DNA of 64,000 bases. Origin: Lyophyllum atratum. Lineage: Eukaryota; Basidiomycota; Agaricomycetes; Agaricales; Lyophyllaceae. Shown here one piece after another: positions 44,776 to 57,000 of the stretch; positions within the stretch are counted from its first letter, which is position 1, and the number at the start of each line of letters is the position of its first letter. Made by a program: the position numbers and the translations under genes. The notes beneath the pieces were generated by a model. It was not told the origin of the DNA, searched no databases, and saw nothing but the letters and a program-made list of their open reading frames with translations. The stretch is taken from contig JACGCN010000046.1 in NCBI GenBank assembly GCA_014905825.1, forward strand, positions 300,810-364,809. Direction: 5' to 3'.

Positions 44776-45725
44776 GGAAGCAGGATTCGCGTCGCTCATG
44801 GTCACGAAGATCGCGCGCTCAATGGCTCACTCAGCGACGCGAGTCGCGCGACATGCCGCGTTAACTGGATCATTTCCAGAAGTATGGATTAGTACATAGC
44901 GACGTAAATTAGGGGGAGCAAAGCAGTAGATACAAGTAGTCTGGTCCAGTTAGTTTGTGTCTGAAAGTCTGTCTGGTAAAGAACGAAGAGAAGAGGAAGC
45001 GTCCGAGAGCGAGTCAGCCAATGCTCACCCTAAGCCGCCACATATGTATTGGTTAACGATGTACGACAGGGGGAGGCATAATGCATAATGGCTGGCCGGC
45101 ACACGTCAACACCGAAGAAATTCAAAATGGCCGAGTGTGACGGCCGTTCCTGAACACTTGTCAGATCATGTACTCATGGGGCATGGGTAGTTCAGCGAGG
45201 GTCCATGGAAACACCACACCCCTGGTATACAACAAACAGATGCCGTGGCAAAAGTGTACTAAGTGGAGGCGGTATTGAATGATTCGAGGTCAAGTAGAGA
45301 TCGTGTGATTATTCGTTGGACGGACCCGTTGTTTGGTGCGCGGCGCTCCAGGTGTATCAGTTGTGGGGTGCTACATGCAAGGGAGAAGGCGGTGTTCTTT
45401 GAGCCACTTGCAAGCGTCTTATTTGCTTAGGAGGTGATTCGACAGTGGTAACTTCGGTGGCCTCCCAGCGCTCAGACCTAGCATACGAAGCATAATCGCT
45501 TCGTTAACAGCTTGCATGACCGATATGAAGACGGGGCCTTGATGCCAGAAGGTTGAGCTGGATCACCTTTGATGACAGAAGCAGCTCAGCCACTCGCCAA
45601 AGGGACTTGTCACGGCAACACTGCCAGCAGAAGGAGACGGAAACAAGAAAGCAAGTTTAGTTTGTATTCGAAGACAAGTAACCCACAGCTTCCGATACCC
45701 GTATCTAAAACTTGTAGAGAGCCGT
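44776..45725. other. intergenic, no gene recognised
   Basis: About 950 bp on the 3' side of the large coiled-coil gene (minus strand). No feature that I can support. Confidence 0.4.
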
Positions 45726-48700
45726 TCACAAACTGGCATTACGTAGCTGCGCCGCGCTCTCTGTGAGGACAGGCAATTCAATAGCATCTGTCACCTGCAG
45801 CCGCGCCTGCAAGTTCCGTTCCAGACTGTTGTACCAGGTCTCGTCGTAAAGGTTCCCTGGCAGACGTGCTGCGATTTCTCCCACCTCGCGTGTGCTGCGA
45901 TCCTGCAGGCGATGGCGGACACGGGGGGCAGCACCAGGACGACGGTTTCCTAACGCGTTGGTTCCGATCCGTTTGCCGTCAACGAAACGGAGGAGACGAG
46001 TGACTTGTGGGTTGCGCCAGTACTGAACCTTGACATTACACCGTACGGGGCCGTCGCTTTCGTCAGAACTTTGTCCGTCGTGATGCAGCCTATTGACCAT
46101 GTTGTGTAGATTTTTCCAGGCTGGGGAATTTCTGCGGTCTCCGTCTTGACAGATGTTGATTCGGCTGTCATAAAGCTGTAACGGAAGGTCAGTAAGCCTT
46201 TGATGAGGACGAGGGGTCTAGTGTCACCTCCGTTTGGCGTCTCCTACGGCGCGCAAATTGCAAGGTGGCACTACGGTTCGACTTGAAGCGCTCCCAAGCT
46301 TGGTCTTCATCTTCGCCCGGGTTCTGGATGTACTTATGGAGGACTTTGCTGATGGCCTTGATGCGAGCTATGAATTGGGTGGAAACAGTTTCATGTTCAA
46401 GATCGGGGTGCTTATGCACTATGTTATTTGCAAACTGCCTTGCAAGCTCGCCATTCCATGGGTGTTCCGGTATCTCGAAGAAGATTTGAATAGGCTGGAG
46501 GATTGGGGCTTCCGTCTTCCCTTCTACATAGGCCTCAACGCGGTCCGGATCCGCGAGGATTCCGGGGACTCGATCAATGATGTCATTGTCTGTCCTTATC
46601 CCGAGTAGCTGGCGCACTGCCTCTAGAACAATTCTCATCATGTGGTTCTTTTCTGGAGAGCGCGGCCTCGGCTTCTGTTGCTTTTTCCAGGGGAAAGTTG
46701 AGCCTCGCGAAGGCGAGTTGTCCATGACCTGTGCATCACCCCGAGAGTCGTTGAACTCCTGCCGGAATTGTCTGAACTCTGCAATGAAGTCCGCAAAGCC
46801 GGCGGCAGAAGGCGGGAATTCTGCATCGGCGCCGGACGAGTACGGACGGCGTAGATATCCATGTCCCGACGGGCCAGGGATGTAGCTGTCCTCTCTGGGC
46901 AACTCACTTTGGCGGCGGCTTCCAGGTCTGGAGGGGGCAGGTATAAAGTCATCCTCTCCGGGCAACTGAGTTCCTGAGAGGATGTAATTGGGTGTCGGTG
47001 GAACAGGGGGTCGGGAAGAAGCTTCACCAGTGGCCGCATCAGCGTACGGACGGCGTAGATATCCATGTTCCGAGGGGCCAGGGACGTAGCTGTCCTCTCT
47101 GGGCAACTCACTTTGGCGGCGGCTTCCAGGTCTGGAGGGGGCAGGTATAAAGTCGTCCTCTCCAGGCAACTGAGTTTGTGAGAGGATGTAATCGGGTGTC
47201 GGTGGAACAGGGGGTCGGGAAGAAGCTTCACCAGTGGCCGCATCAGCATATGGACGGCGTAGATATCCATGTCCCGAGGGGCCAGGGATGTAGCTGTCCT
47301 CTCTGGGCAACTCACTTTGGCGGCGGCTTCCAGGTCTGGAGGGGGCAGGTATAAAGTCATCCTCTCCAGGCAACTGAGTTCCTGAGAGGATGTAATCGGG
47401 TGTCGGTGGAACAGGGGGTCGGGAAGAAGCTTCACCAGTGGCCGCATCAGCAGTACCGCCTGAGCGGCTGGATTCCGGAATGGTGGTTAGTCGCGGATCA
47501 GGTGCAGGGTGATTGACACCTAATCTGGACGTGCTCGGTGGGGGAGTGAGCAGCGAACTCCAATAGTTTGGCTGAGAGGAGCTGCCAGGGCCAGGGGTGA
47601 CGGAGCGGCGTCCCGGAGGTCTGAACATCCTGTTTTTGAAGGGAGTTGCCAGCTCTGCCGAGTGCTTAAACATATAAAGCTGTTTCTTATGAGCTACGTT
47701 GTAAGAATGCGCAATGAGAGTGATGCTTACTTGTCGTTGTACAGCACGGCTTGCTGGTTGCATGACGGGAGCCTCGCTAGAGACTTCTCGTTGCTTGCCG
47801 CGAGAACGGGAAGACGGAGGTTGCCCATCTTGATCAGTGTCCATTTCGTCATCACCATCATCGCCGGGGGCGATCCCAGTGTCCGACTCGCCGATCCGAG
47901 TGCGTAGGTTGTCCAACTCGTTGTTCAAGTTGGCAATTTGCGCCTCCAAAGCCTAATTATCCACTCAGCACAAAGCTCGTGGAGCACAATTAGCTCTTAC
48001 CTCAGTCTTGCGTTGTTCGCGCAGCACTGCCTGGTCACGCGCCTCGGTGGCGTCCTGCAGGGTGGTACTTAACACAAGTGCTTCACCTGAGAGAAGGGAA
48101 GACCTACCTTCAGTAACTGCTCCCTACGATTGAACTCCTTCTCGACAATTGCTTGGAAATCCTCCTTCTCCTTATCGAACTTCTTCTGAGCATCCTTCTC
48201 TGCGTCGGCTACCTGTGAACGTGCATTCCCCAAAACGGTTTCAAGACCCTCCTTCTCCTTCTCCGATGCGGTTTTCGCGTCCTGGAGCTGGCTCTTGAGC
48301 TCATTTATAGCTATGGTATGTTGTGCTTGTGTCGAAGCAAATGTTGTCTTAGCTTGCTCAAGGTCATGCTGAACCTTGTTCAACGACCTGTTAGCATCGT
48401 CACGTGCCTTGGTAGCGTCCTGCATTGAGGTACTTAACACAAGTTCTTTAGCTGAGAGAAGGGAAGACCTACCTTCAGTGACTGCTCACTACGATTGAGC
48501 TCCTCCTGAGTTTCCTTTTCTTTCTTGGATGCGTCGGCTACATGTGAGCGCGCCTTCTTGACACTTACTTGAAGACCCTCCTTCTCCTTCTCCGATGCGG
48601 TTTTCGCGTCCTGGAGCTGGCTCTTGAGCTCATTTATAGCTATGGTATGTTGTGTCTGTGTCGAAGCAAATGTTGTCTTAGCTTGCTCAAGGTCATGCTG

Positions 48701-51638
48701 AACCTTGTTCAACGACCTGTTAGCATCGTCACGTGCCTTGGTAGCGTCCTGCATTGAGGTACTTAACACAAGTGCTTCAACTGAGAGAAGGGGAGACCTA
48801 CCTTCAGTGATTGCTCACTAATATTGAGCTTCGCCTGAGTTTCCTTCTCCTTCTTCGATGCGTCGGCTACCTGTGAGCGCGCTTTCCCCAAAGCGGTGTG
48901 AAGACCCTCCTCCTTCTCCAATGCGGTTTTCGCCTCCTGGAGCTGGCTCTTGAGCTCATTAATATCTTTCTGCGTTGAAGCAAGCATTGCCTCAGCAGCT
49001 TGCTCAAGGTCACGCTGAACCTTGTCCCAAGAACTCTTAGCCTCATCCCGTTGCTTCTCTATGTCCGCGACTCTGGATTTGAGACCGTCGGACTTCGCAT
49101 TAGCTTGCGCGAGGTTGTCCTCAAGCTCCGTGACCCTCTGACGCCCTTCATCGTGCTGCTGACGTAACTCAGTGAGCTCCTCGTTTTTTTCCTGTAGTTC
49201 GACTTCGAGCTCTTCAATGGACGTTGTAGACTTTTCCTGGTGATCTGTCACCTCCGCGACATGGGTTCGTAACGTGGTGTAGGCTGTCTGAGCTTCTCCA
49301 AGGTCTGTCTGAAGTTTATCCCGCTTGTTTTCAACTGCGCGGATATCTTGCTTTAACAGGACGGCCGAATTGAGAGCATCATCGCGCTGCTTCTCCGTGT
49401 TGGTGACTCTAGTTTCAAGGTCGTTGGACTCCGCAGTAGCTTTTGCCAAATCATTTTGAAGTCGTGTAACAGAAGAAAGGGCCTGATCCCGCTCCAGCTC
49501 TACTCCGGTAAGTTTGCCGTCGATGTCGCGGAGCTGGCGGTTGAGGGTTTTGATAGAGGTGGTAGCGGTGAGCTTGGTAGCGGTGAGCTCAGTGGCATTT
49601 GTTTGAGCATCTAGAAGCTGGGTCTGGACCTCGATGGCATTTGTTTGAGCGTCTCGAAGCTGGGTCTGGACGGTTTGAAGATCCCGCAGAAGCACATCTC
49701 GCTGGGTCTGTATCTTTCGCCCCTCTGTTAAGGCGGTATCCAGTTTCGTTCGTGCCTCGTTCAAAGAAGCCTCCAGATCAGCTTTGGTAAGTGCAGCGAG
49801 CGCTGCCTGGTGATCGCACGTGGCCTCCGTGACCTGAACAGTGACTGAGAGCGCGCCAACAGCTCGGGCAGCCCTTTGGACAGCACTTTGAGCAGCCGCG
49901 CGAAAGAAGGTGCGTTGGCGCTGGAAGCTGCCAGTGAAGTTCCCAAGCTGATCAGCATAGCGATCACATGCTTCATCATACGTCTTCTGAAGGTCCTCCA
50001 ATGCCTTGGTCTTTTCAGTCAGTTCAGTGCGAACTCGTTTGACCTCCTCCCGTAATTCAGTCTGCTCCGCATTAGAGGTCTTGCATAGGTCGTCGTAGGT
50101 CGTATATAGATCAGCAATAACGTCGGCGTGCTCCGTCTGCGATGCGACATGATGTTCTGGGAGGGGAATTGCCTTGGGGAGGGTCAATCCAAATGTCAAT
50201 CAGACGGCTAGGACACATACCTGTGTGGTAGCTGCAAGCTGGGCACTCATAGTGTTCCACTCCTTTAATTCAGCCTCCCGTGCTTCCGTTGCCCTCTGCA
50301 GGCCCTCTCTTGCTGCTTTGGACTCCATAATAGCTTCATCGTGCCGCGACTGCATATCAGTAAGAATTTCTTGGTGTTTCTTCTGTAGATCCGTCATGCG
50401 AGCATCAATCGCGCTCGTGGCCTATCAAAAGGGATCAGCAAAGGTACCAGTCAAGTGAGTGACATATGTACCTGTCTAGCAATCACAAGCTCCTCTTCAA
50501 GTTCATCACATTTCTTCGTAGCGGTCCCAAGCTGAGTCACGGTGAGCAGGTATTTTACGAACGCAGATAATGAGGGACTTACATTTTTCCATAGCTTCTT
50601 CACATCGGGAGTTTCTACATACACTCTTTTCCTTTCCGATCCCTGAAGAACAGACATGTCAGGTGTAGCTTTGGGTAAGGCAGGCAATGACAGGTCATAC
50701 AGAGGTCGACTTGGATGCATCGTCTTGGGGCAAGGGCCGTTTGGCCTAAGTACTCGACTTAAGCTTACAGACGAACACGTAGCATGAACCGACATACCAA
50801 AACTGCAGTTGTGGGCCTTGCTGGTGGCCCTGGGGCGAGAGATTTGGCACAACGTGAAGACGGTTCGTTTCTGGTCACTGAGTCCGTCGCCACGGCTGCA
50901 CCAGTGCGTGAAGCTCCCGAAATCGCATTCCAATTGGGTTTGGGGCGGTTAGAGCCGTGAGGTGCTGGTGGCGAAACTCTGTTCCAATTGATCCTGGTGC
51001 GTCCCGAGGTGGACGCCGAGGGAACGCCAGACCGTTGGAAAGACATCGACGCAGATGGCGTCGGACGCGCAGGGTGAGGCTCCTTGACGAGACGTTCCTT
51101 GTTCCTATTCAGGTCGACTCCTTTCTTCCGAACGGGGACCGTTGCTGCAGAGGGTGCTGGAGCAGTAGTACTCGACGGATCTTCGATCATGGATTCAGCG
51201 TAACCGGGAAAAGTACCCGGGAAGACTCTACGTATGGGCTCAGGGTTGTTCGGGGCTTCACGCTAGGGCAATGGGACCAAGCCATCAGCCAGAACGCAAA
51301 AAGGGAACGGAGAAACACATACATCGAGAGCGCCGTCCATTGCAACATCCACGGTGCCTGAGTCCTTCGGTATGTTGGAATTCCTCTGTTTGAACCGTAA
51401 ATAACGTCATCGAGGGGAGGAAGAGAATACAAACATCGGAGGTGCCTATCATTTCAACGTCATCTCGCCCTTCGCTTCGAGATTCAGTTATGCATGCTTT
51501 GAATTGGAGAGTGGTAGCAAAAGGAGGGAGGGAGAAGACGGCTGGTCGTACTTGACGACGTAAAAGGATTGTGAAAGAGTTTGTATGTTGAAACATATCA
51601 ACTCCGCTTCTTTGTGCGAGTGGCGATGTCAGCGACAA
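45726..51638 (-). CDS. very large coiled-coil protein with repeat region and DNA-element-associated C-terminus
   Basis: A multi-exon minus-strand gene, probably over 1,500 residues. The start is uncertain: 51638 (MSLTSPLAQRSGVDMFQHTN), 51340 (MDGALD) or 51190 (MIEDPSSTT). A Pro/Ser-rich head is followed by a long heptad coiled coil (about 48069-50500; for example ELEEELVIARQ, EELEVELQEKNEELTELRQQ). Part of it is made by tandem duplication of one exon plus intron. Next come a short acidic linker (GDDGDDEMDTDQDGQ) and three 68-residue repeats (SRPPVPPTPDYILSGTQLPG, then EDDFIPAPSRPGSRRQSE). The tail is IVLEAVRQLLGIRTDNDIID, IFFEIPEHPWNGELARQFAN, ALGNRRPGAAPRVRH, ending with TAA at 45726-45728. 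A SSDESDGPVRCNVKVQYWRN block recalls Agaricomycete multi-copy genes of unknown function. It may be a structural filament; function unknown. Confidence 0.75.
46838..47449. repeat. three tandem 204-bp coding repeats
   Basis: The word GACGGCGTAGATATCCATG recurs at about 46846, 47050 and 47254, a period of 204 bp (68 codons). The units are nearly identical. Each encodes ADAATGEASSRPPVPPTP through SGHGYLRRPY. A second minus-strand frame also stays open across the array (46638-47447), a by-product of the period being a multiple of three. Confidence 0.92.
48069..48830. repeat. tandemly duplicated exon-intron units in the coiled-coil gene
   Basis: Blocks ending near 48069, 48434 and 48763 share nearly the same sequence, including the intron (donor GTAGGTCTTCCC, CTCTCAG, acceptor CAATGCAG) and the exon encoding DATKARDDANRSLNKVQHDL followed by EQAKTTFASTQ and NELKSQLQDAKTASEKE. 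The units differ in length (about 365 and 329 bp) by an internal indel in the exon. The third block continues into an older, more diverged coiled coil. Confidence 0.88.
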
Positions 51639-51701
51639 AAGGCACGGACATCCAAGTCACTGTCAAAGGGAAGTATTCGCTATAAATCCTTGCAAGTTAT
51701 T

Positions 51702-52235
51702 ATGACACATACATCGTCCGCCCCTCCAAATCGCGTCGCGCAATCTCCCCACACACAGACAAGCTTGAATCAGCATGGTTTCCGCACTGGCCCCATTCGT
51801 GAGCACGACACGCGTATGTCTGAACCTGGTATTGCACTGGGAAAAGGTTGCTAATATCAAGAACAGGATGACACTAAGCAGATCAACGGACGATATTACG
51901 GTGCTCACGCGAGACGAGGTGTCAGTAAAGGGATCTATACCCAGATGAATGCCGGGGGTCGGCGTCCCCACGTGGAGATGCTCATGAGCGGTGGAAAACT
52001 CCAACCCTTCATCCACGACGCTGTTGTTGTCGTGAACCGTCGAGGCCGGCAGACGCGGTTCCATCTTTTTGTTAAGAACCATCGATATCTACCTCCAAAT
52101 CAGACGGTCGCTAGATGGGGACTGGGAGTGCAGTGGACCGGCGACATTGTCGTCATGCGGAAGGGGGTCTTCGAAGAATTTGTGGGGTTCAAAGGTGGAG
52201 ATGCGTCTGCGGCTGACTTCGCGGTTAGGCGGTGA
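51702..52235 (+). pseudogene. small basidiomycete protein of unknown function with one in-frame stop
   Basis: A single frame runs from ATG 51702 (MTHTSSAPPNRVAQSPHTQT) through REHDTRMSEPGIALGKGC to TAA at 51852-51854. It resumes in the same frame as QINGRYYGAHARRGVSKGIY, then RPHVEMLMSGGKLQPFIHDA, WTGDIVVMRKGVFEEFVGFK and DASAADFAVRR with TGA at 52233-52235. The 21-nt segment GTTGCTAATATCAAGAACAG(G) looks like a GT..AG piece with a length divisible by three, but it is shorter than any normal intron. A nonsense mutation is therefore the simplest reading. No known domain. Confidence 0.6.
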
Positions 52236-52558
52236 GTTGGTTCATGATTACACGTGGGGTTTGTGGAACTGACTTGCAAGTCCCTAGCTTTGTCAGTGTT
52301 GTGACGCAACAGTCCAGGTTCCATATTCCTAAGAATTTGATTTTTGACAGGCCTTGAAGTGGTCATCAGGATAATATTTTGCCGGTGGATCATACCACAG
52401 TCGGGTTTGATAGTCATTTCGTTCATGTGTACAACATACCATAGTCGGGTTTGATAGTCATTTCGTTCATATGTACAATAGATGTGTGTTTCAAGACCTA
52501 TATACGCCTGTGGGATCAATGCTCAATATGTTGTTTCAAGAAAGCCTCCGCCCTACGC

Positions 52559-52777
52559 TCAATGTTGTGATGTTAGTCGACACGCTTTCTTCACCCCGCC
52601 CATGAGAGCACGCCACTGGGTTTCGGAATAAGCGGCCCCGTGAGCCTTCAGGGCGTGTGGGGTAGTTGATCGCGTCGACTCGCATGGAGAAGCCATATCT
52701 CGATAGGCATTCCAACGACGATACGAAGGGATAGCAAGATTAAGGGAGATAGTCAAAGGGAGGACAGCCCTTATCAA
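52559..52777 (-). pseudogene. decayed copy of the last exon of the adjacent gene
   Basis: The minus-strand frame reads SYRRWNAYRDMASPCESTRS, then AYSETQWRALMGGVKKACRL. This matches GEDYGRWNVYREDGFLMRLD and LTAKKWRDLMRGMKEMRLL in the last exon at 52899-53240. No upstream exons are present here, so it is a partial tandem duplicate. Confidence 0.7.
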
Positions 52778-52898
52778 CCCCTCAAATGCCGGTAAAACGT
52801 TCTTTAACGCTCATCGTCATCTGCAATCTGCCCGTCCACGCTCATCTTCTCTGACAATCTCCGTTAGTTTCAAGTAGTCGCATAAAAATACCCTACAT

Positions 52899-55623
52899 TC
52901 ATTCGTTTCTCAAGATATGTATATACATGATGTAAATGTCAAGAATGGTGTTTTTGTGTTTCGATATGTTGCGCGATGAAGGCGTCGACAGGCGCTGAAT
53001 ATTGTCTTTGAGTAGGCGCATTTCTTTCATCCCACGCATGAGATCACGCCATTTCTTTGCAGTCAACGGTCCCCGTGAACCTTCAGGGCGCCCAGGATTG
53101 TTGATTTCGTCCAGCCGCATCAAGAATCCGTCCTCTCTGTATACATTCCAGCGACCATAGTCTTCCCCGCCGGCTTCAAAGGTGGATACTAAAGGATACC
53201 AAGATCTAGCCGCCAGCTGTGTGCCTAGTCCTAAGGGTATGTAAGCACGACACCTAAGCGATTTGAGAAACAGCATACTTACCAGTGTAACACATATACG
53301 TGCCAGCTATCAGATTTAGCTCAACATCAGTGAGCTTATCATCGATGAAAATCTCATTTGTCCTAGGATCTCGGGCAGTGAACATGGTACCCGGTATTGG
53401 ATTCCAACCTGTCGGCCCTTGGATGACGCTGTCAAAACTGATGGTGCTGACACATATTCGCCAGATGAAACCGCCTTGAAGGAGTGCTGCACGAGCGCGC
53501 GGCTGTCCAATAATGGACGAGCGCTGCTTGACGTATGCGTCATAATCCTTTCGAGAGAAAACAGAGTCAGGCGAGCGGACAGGTAGAACACAGGGCGGCG
53601 GCGGCTCTCGGGGGACACGAGGGGCAAGCTCTGATAAAAGTAATGTATGAAACGGAATACCGCGCGCAAGGAGGTAGCGGGCAAGCTCGTATTCACTGAG
53701 CTGCGGATCAAGTCGACACACCATAAGTGCGTCCGCGGCCGTCGTCAACGTCAACTTCCAAGGTGCCTTTGAGCCGTGCCTGAAATCAAACATGTACAGG
53801 GGTCTGCCTTTCTCATCCGCTATATTGACGATACGCAAAAATTTTAAACGTCGGGACGACATTAGGGACACGCGACTATGGGCGTTGAAGTCGCATTTGT
53901 CATCAGAAGGGCATGCACCAGTCACTAGCCCATCCATATACGTTTTCACGAAACCTGCAACGGAAAGGGTGGAGACATGACCTTTGCATTCTTTCCACGA
54001 GAGACCTAACAATCGAATCAACTTCTTGCGATCGGCTTCGCTTAGAGGAGCCGGGAAGGTGCTAGGCATCGGGAGAGGTGGAGTATAGCCATAGTGAAGG
54101 AATAGTATCTCCAGAACCTCTTGTTCCCAGGCCTCGGCTTCGGAGAGAGGGGTCGGCTGCTGCTTGAATAACGCATCGATGCGGATGGGATGGGACTGCG
54201 GAAGGTCAATGGGCTCCGCATCCAAGATTTGTGCTGGTTGAAGAGGAGGGGTAAGTGCTCTTGGTCCTGAGAATGTCATGTGAGGGGGGTCGGGCGACTG
54301 AGACCAGTCATCCAGTTCATCGGAGGCATCGACATCCAGTTCATTTTGGCCATCCAGATAGAGATAGTTAGCTCCGTCGTCTTCATTGTCAGCTGGGCCG
54401 AATTCTTCACAGCAATCCCACTCGTTGTAAAAGGAGTCATAGCGGCATTGGGCCGCACCGTATTCACCAAGTGTTTCTTCTCTAGCATCTCTGTAAACCG
54501 GGACTCGAACCCACTTTGTCGGTTCCGCAAAAGAAGGTTCCCAGACGAAGACTTTTGCGCTGACCGTAGGCGGGCAACGTTCCCGATTAAGCCGGGTCTG
54601 ACGATCCTTCGCAGTCTCCGTGAGAAGGTGGGCCTTCTTGCGCTCTGCTCGATTAGCAAACCATGCGATATATTCCCTTTGCCTGGGAGCATCGACTTGC
54701 TCAACAGGCTCATCCCGAGACAGGGTGGGTTCGGAGGACTGTGATGACACCGTGTTTATAGGCTCAGCATGCAGCAGCCGGGGAGTAGAGAGTTCTGGGC
54801 AGAGATAGGTCGCCACCTCTTGCAAAACATTATATGGAGGCGCAAAATCTGAGCAGGAAGGATCCCGTATTTCATCCGAGCCCCACCGGTACCACACAGG
54901 TACATTTCTTTCACAGAACCAATCCACCGCGGGGCGAGGTTCAGATGTCTTTGTGGCCCTTAATGTTATGAAGACACCGGCTCGCAATGGGGCAGATGAA
55001 AAGTCGCAAATTGTGGAAGACCTGAGGGCATCAATCCAAGTCTGTTCAAAATTATGGGAGAGCAGAAGCTCGGGCCATGTCCGTATGGCACCTTGTTCTG
55101 AAAGGGACTCCGCCTCAGCAATTAGATACGACGCTAAACCCATCCACAATGAGAACCAGTTCCGAGATTGGACAGCCAGAGCTACGGCGCGACTACGACT
55201 GTATCGCCCTTTAAGATACCCCAATGCCCAGGGTGAGAAGGGACGGACCGCGGCAAGTGTATATTCTTTGGTAATGAGAGCTGTGGCATATGCAAGGTAC
55301 GACTCCAGTCGACTCCAGCTCTCCTGCATGGATTCGGGTATCATATACCCCAGTTCCCGACCGTTTTCCGAATACATGTCAAGGTCAGTGGGAACACGGG
55401 CCAGTCGGCTCAGCAGAGGACCGGTGTAATGAGGGAGGGTCGGTGTGAAGGAGACCCATCCAAACGATTGTGTCCACCACCTCGGCTGATGATAGATTTC
55501 TGCCACGGCATTATTTCGATGGAATATGGTAAACATTTTGCCCTGATCCACGTCATGGGGAGGTAACTCAACCGAGCGGGAGCAATTTGGAGAGTAGTAA
55601 AGATCCCCGTTCAGGATAGTCAC
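52899..55623 (-). CDS. large protein of unknown function (Agaricomycete-type)
   Basis: One long exon (about 53286-55623) plus a last exon (about 52899-53235) encode roughly 890 residues. The open part begins VTILNGDLYYSPNCSRSVEL. It continues WWTQSFGWVSFTPTLPHYTG, YLAYATALITKEYTLAAVRP, EWDCCEEFGPADNEDDGANY, LLGLSWKECKGHVSTLSVAG and YMFDFRHGSKAPWKLTL, and ends with EAGGEDYGRWNVYREDGFLM. There is no membrane segment and no known catalytic motif. A short upstream exon (KSLVAHQRISEAKDHTKYMA, about 55685-55740) joins it through a possible GC-AG intron, so the ATG at 55623 is probably not the true start. The start was not found; a MITE lies just upstream. Function not known. Confidence 0.8.
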
Positions 55624-55880
55624 TCTGCCCTTCCTGAAAACGGAAATTAGTACAATATTACAGGCGAAGGTTGGACCACATGCCTGGCCATGTATTTCGT
55701 ATGATCCTTAGCCTCACTGATTCTTTGGTGCGCAACGAGCGACTTCGCACGTTAGGACAATTGGTCGGCTGGAGATCCGCGTGAAGGTAGCCCAATTACG
55801 AAATTGGAACGAGCTTCTCCGACTATCTCAAACGAAGTGCAATGAAGCGAGCGGGATGTTGAGATCGAAAGGAGGATGTA

Positions 55881-56298
55881 CGTTTCTCTGGGCAGGCCCG
55901 GATGAAGACGTTGAATAGTCAGGGCAAGCCCAGATCTTTCACGGAAAGGGGAGTAGCCAAAATGTTGACCTGGACTATTAGTATGACGATGACGGGGGAA
56001 AATCAACACCTGATGGGCTGCAGCCCTCGAGCGAAACAGAGACAACATTTTTGCAAGCTCCTAGCTTGTTTGATTTCAGCTCTCGAACCAAATAGGATCT
56101 GTCAGCGGTTGGGCCCCGACTGCTGACATAATGTTTTGGCTTGCAACTTGTTCATTTAGTAGCCCACGCTTAGTAGAAAATTCGATACAAGTCAGTATCT
56201 ACCAACATCGTCTAGCGCCTTCGGAAGTTCTCCCCTTCACGAAAGTTCGGGCTTTCCCTGACTTTCCGCGTCTTCATCCGGGCTTGCCCAGAGAAACG
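55881..56298. mobile_element. MITE with imperfect long inverted repeats, TA target
   Basis: The left arm from 55881 (CGTTTCTCTGGGCAGGCCCG...) and the reverse complement of 56298 leftward (CGTTTCTCTGGGCAAGCCCG...) match over about 75 bases with several mismatches. TA flanks both ends (55879-55880 and 56299-56300). The 418-bp element has no transposase frame. It differs in sequence from the MITE at 20564-20920, so it is a second family. Confidence 0.8.
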
Positions 56299-56302
56299 TA
56301 TT

Positions 56303-57000
56303 ACCCTGGGATCTTTCTAGGGGATGCACAGGAAGGCTACGGCAGCTAGCAAAGGCGGGTGCGGCGTGGCTGGGCCGTAAACTAAGATGTCGAACATGGG
56401 AAGGTCCGCCCTCCGTCATCCTGTTTCGAATTCCTCGATTTACCAGCTCGCCATCTCCAGAACACGCCCCTGCATCCTCACCTACGCTCTCCCTTAGCCT
56501 TCCGTGCGCCACTTCGCCAGAAACTCAGTCGAAGTTCGAGGAAGACATATCCCCAGTGACCAGTACGCTATATTTTCTTTTCATTCCCCATTCTGTCTAA
56601 AAGGCCCTCTTAGGTCGAGGAGACCATCGGTAATCGCATCACCGGTGTCCTGCCCAATGCCAGCACCGGCAGTGGGATCCTTTACGGGGTGAACAGGAAG
56701 GCTATCGTAGCAGACTTCGCGCCACTAGGGCCGTAAGATGTCGAATGCATCATATGGGCAGGTCCGTCCTTATCCAGTTTCGAATTCCTTGATTTACACA
56801 GCATGGCCCTACAACAGCTCGCCTTCTCCTGAACATGCCTCTACGACTGCAACCACGCTCTCATTTACCTTGCATTCTCCCCATCACCAGAAACGCAGTA
56901 AAGTTCGAGAAATCATATACCCCATGTGCTCGCATGTCGAGGAAACCATCGAGTTCGCGTACAAGGGCATCGAAGCCAGGCGTGCAAAAAATGCTGGTCG
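56303..57000. repeat. two diverged tandem units of about 375 bp
   Basis: Unit 1 (from about 56309, GGGATCTTTCTAGGGG) and unit 2 (from about 56678, GGGATCCTTTACGGGG) share CAGGAAGGCTA, AAGATGTCGAA, TTTCGAATTCCT, AGCTCGCC and CCAGAAAC. In one plus-strand frame both encode SSPSPEHA followed about 25 residues later by SKFEEDI or SKVREII. Between the two, VEETIGNRITGVLPNASTGS leads to YGVNRKAIVADFAPLGP and a stop. This looks like a duplicated, partly decayed coding segment of unknown family. Confidence 0.6.

Noticed and set aside
46638..47447. 269-codon minus-strand frame as a separate gene
   Set aside because: It is open only because the 204-bp repeat is a multiple of three; the in-register frame continues into conserved sequence.
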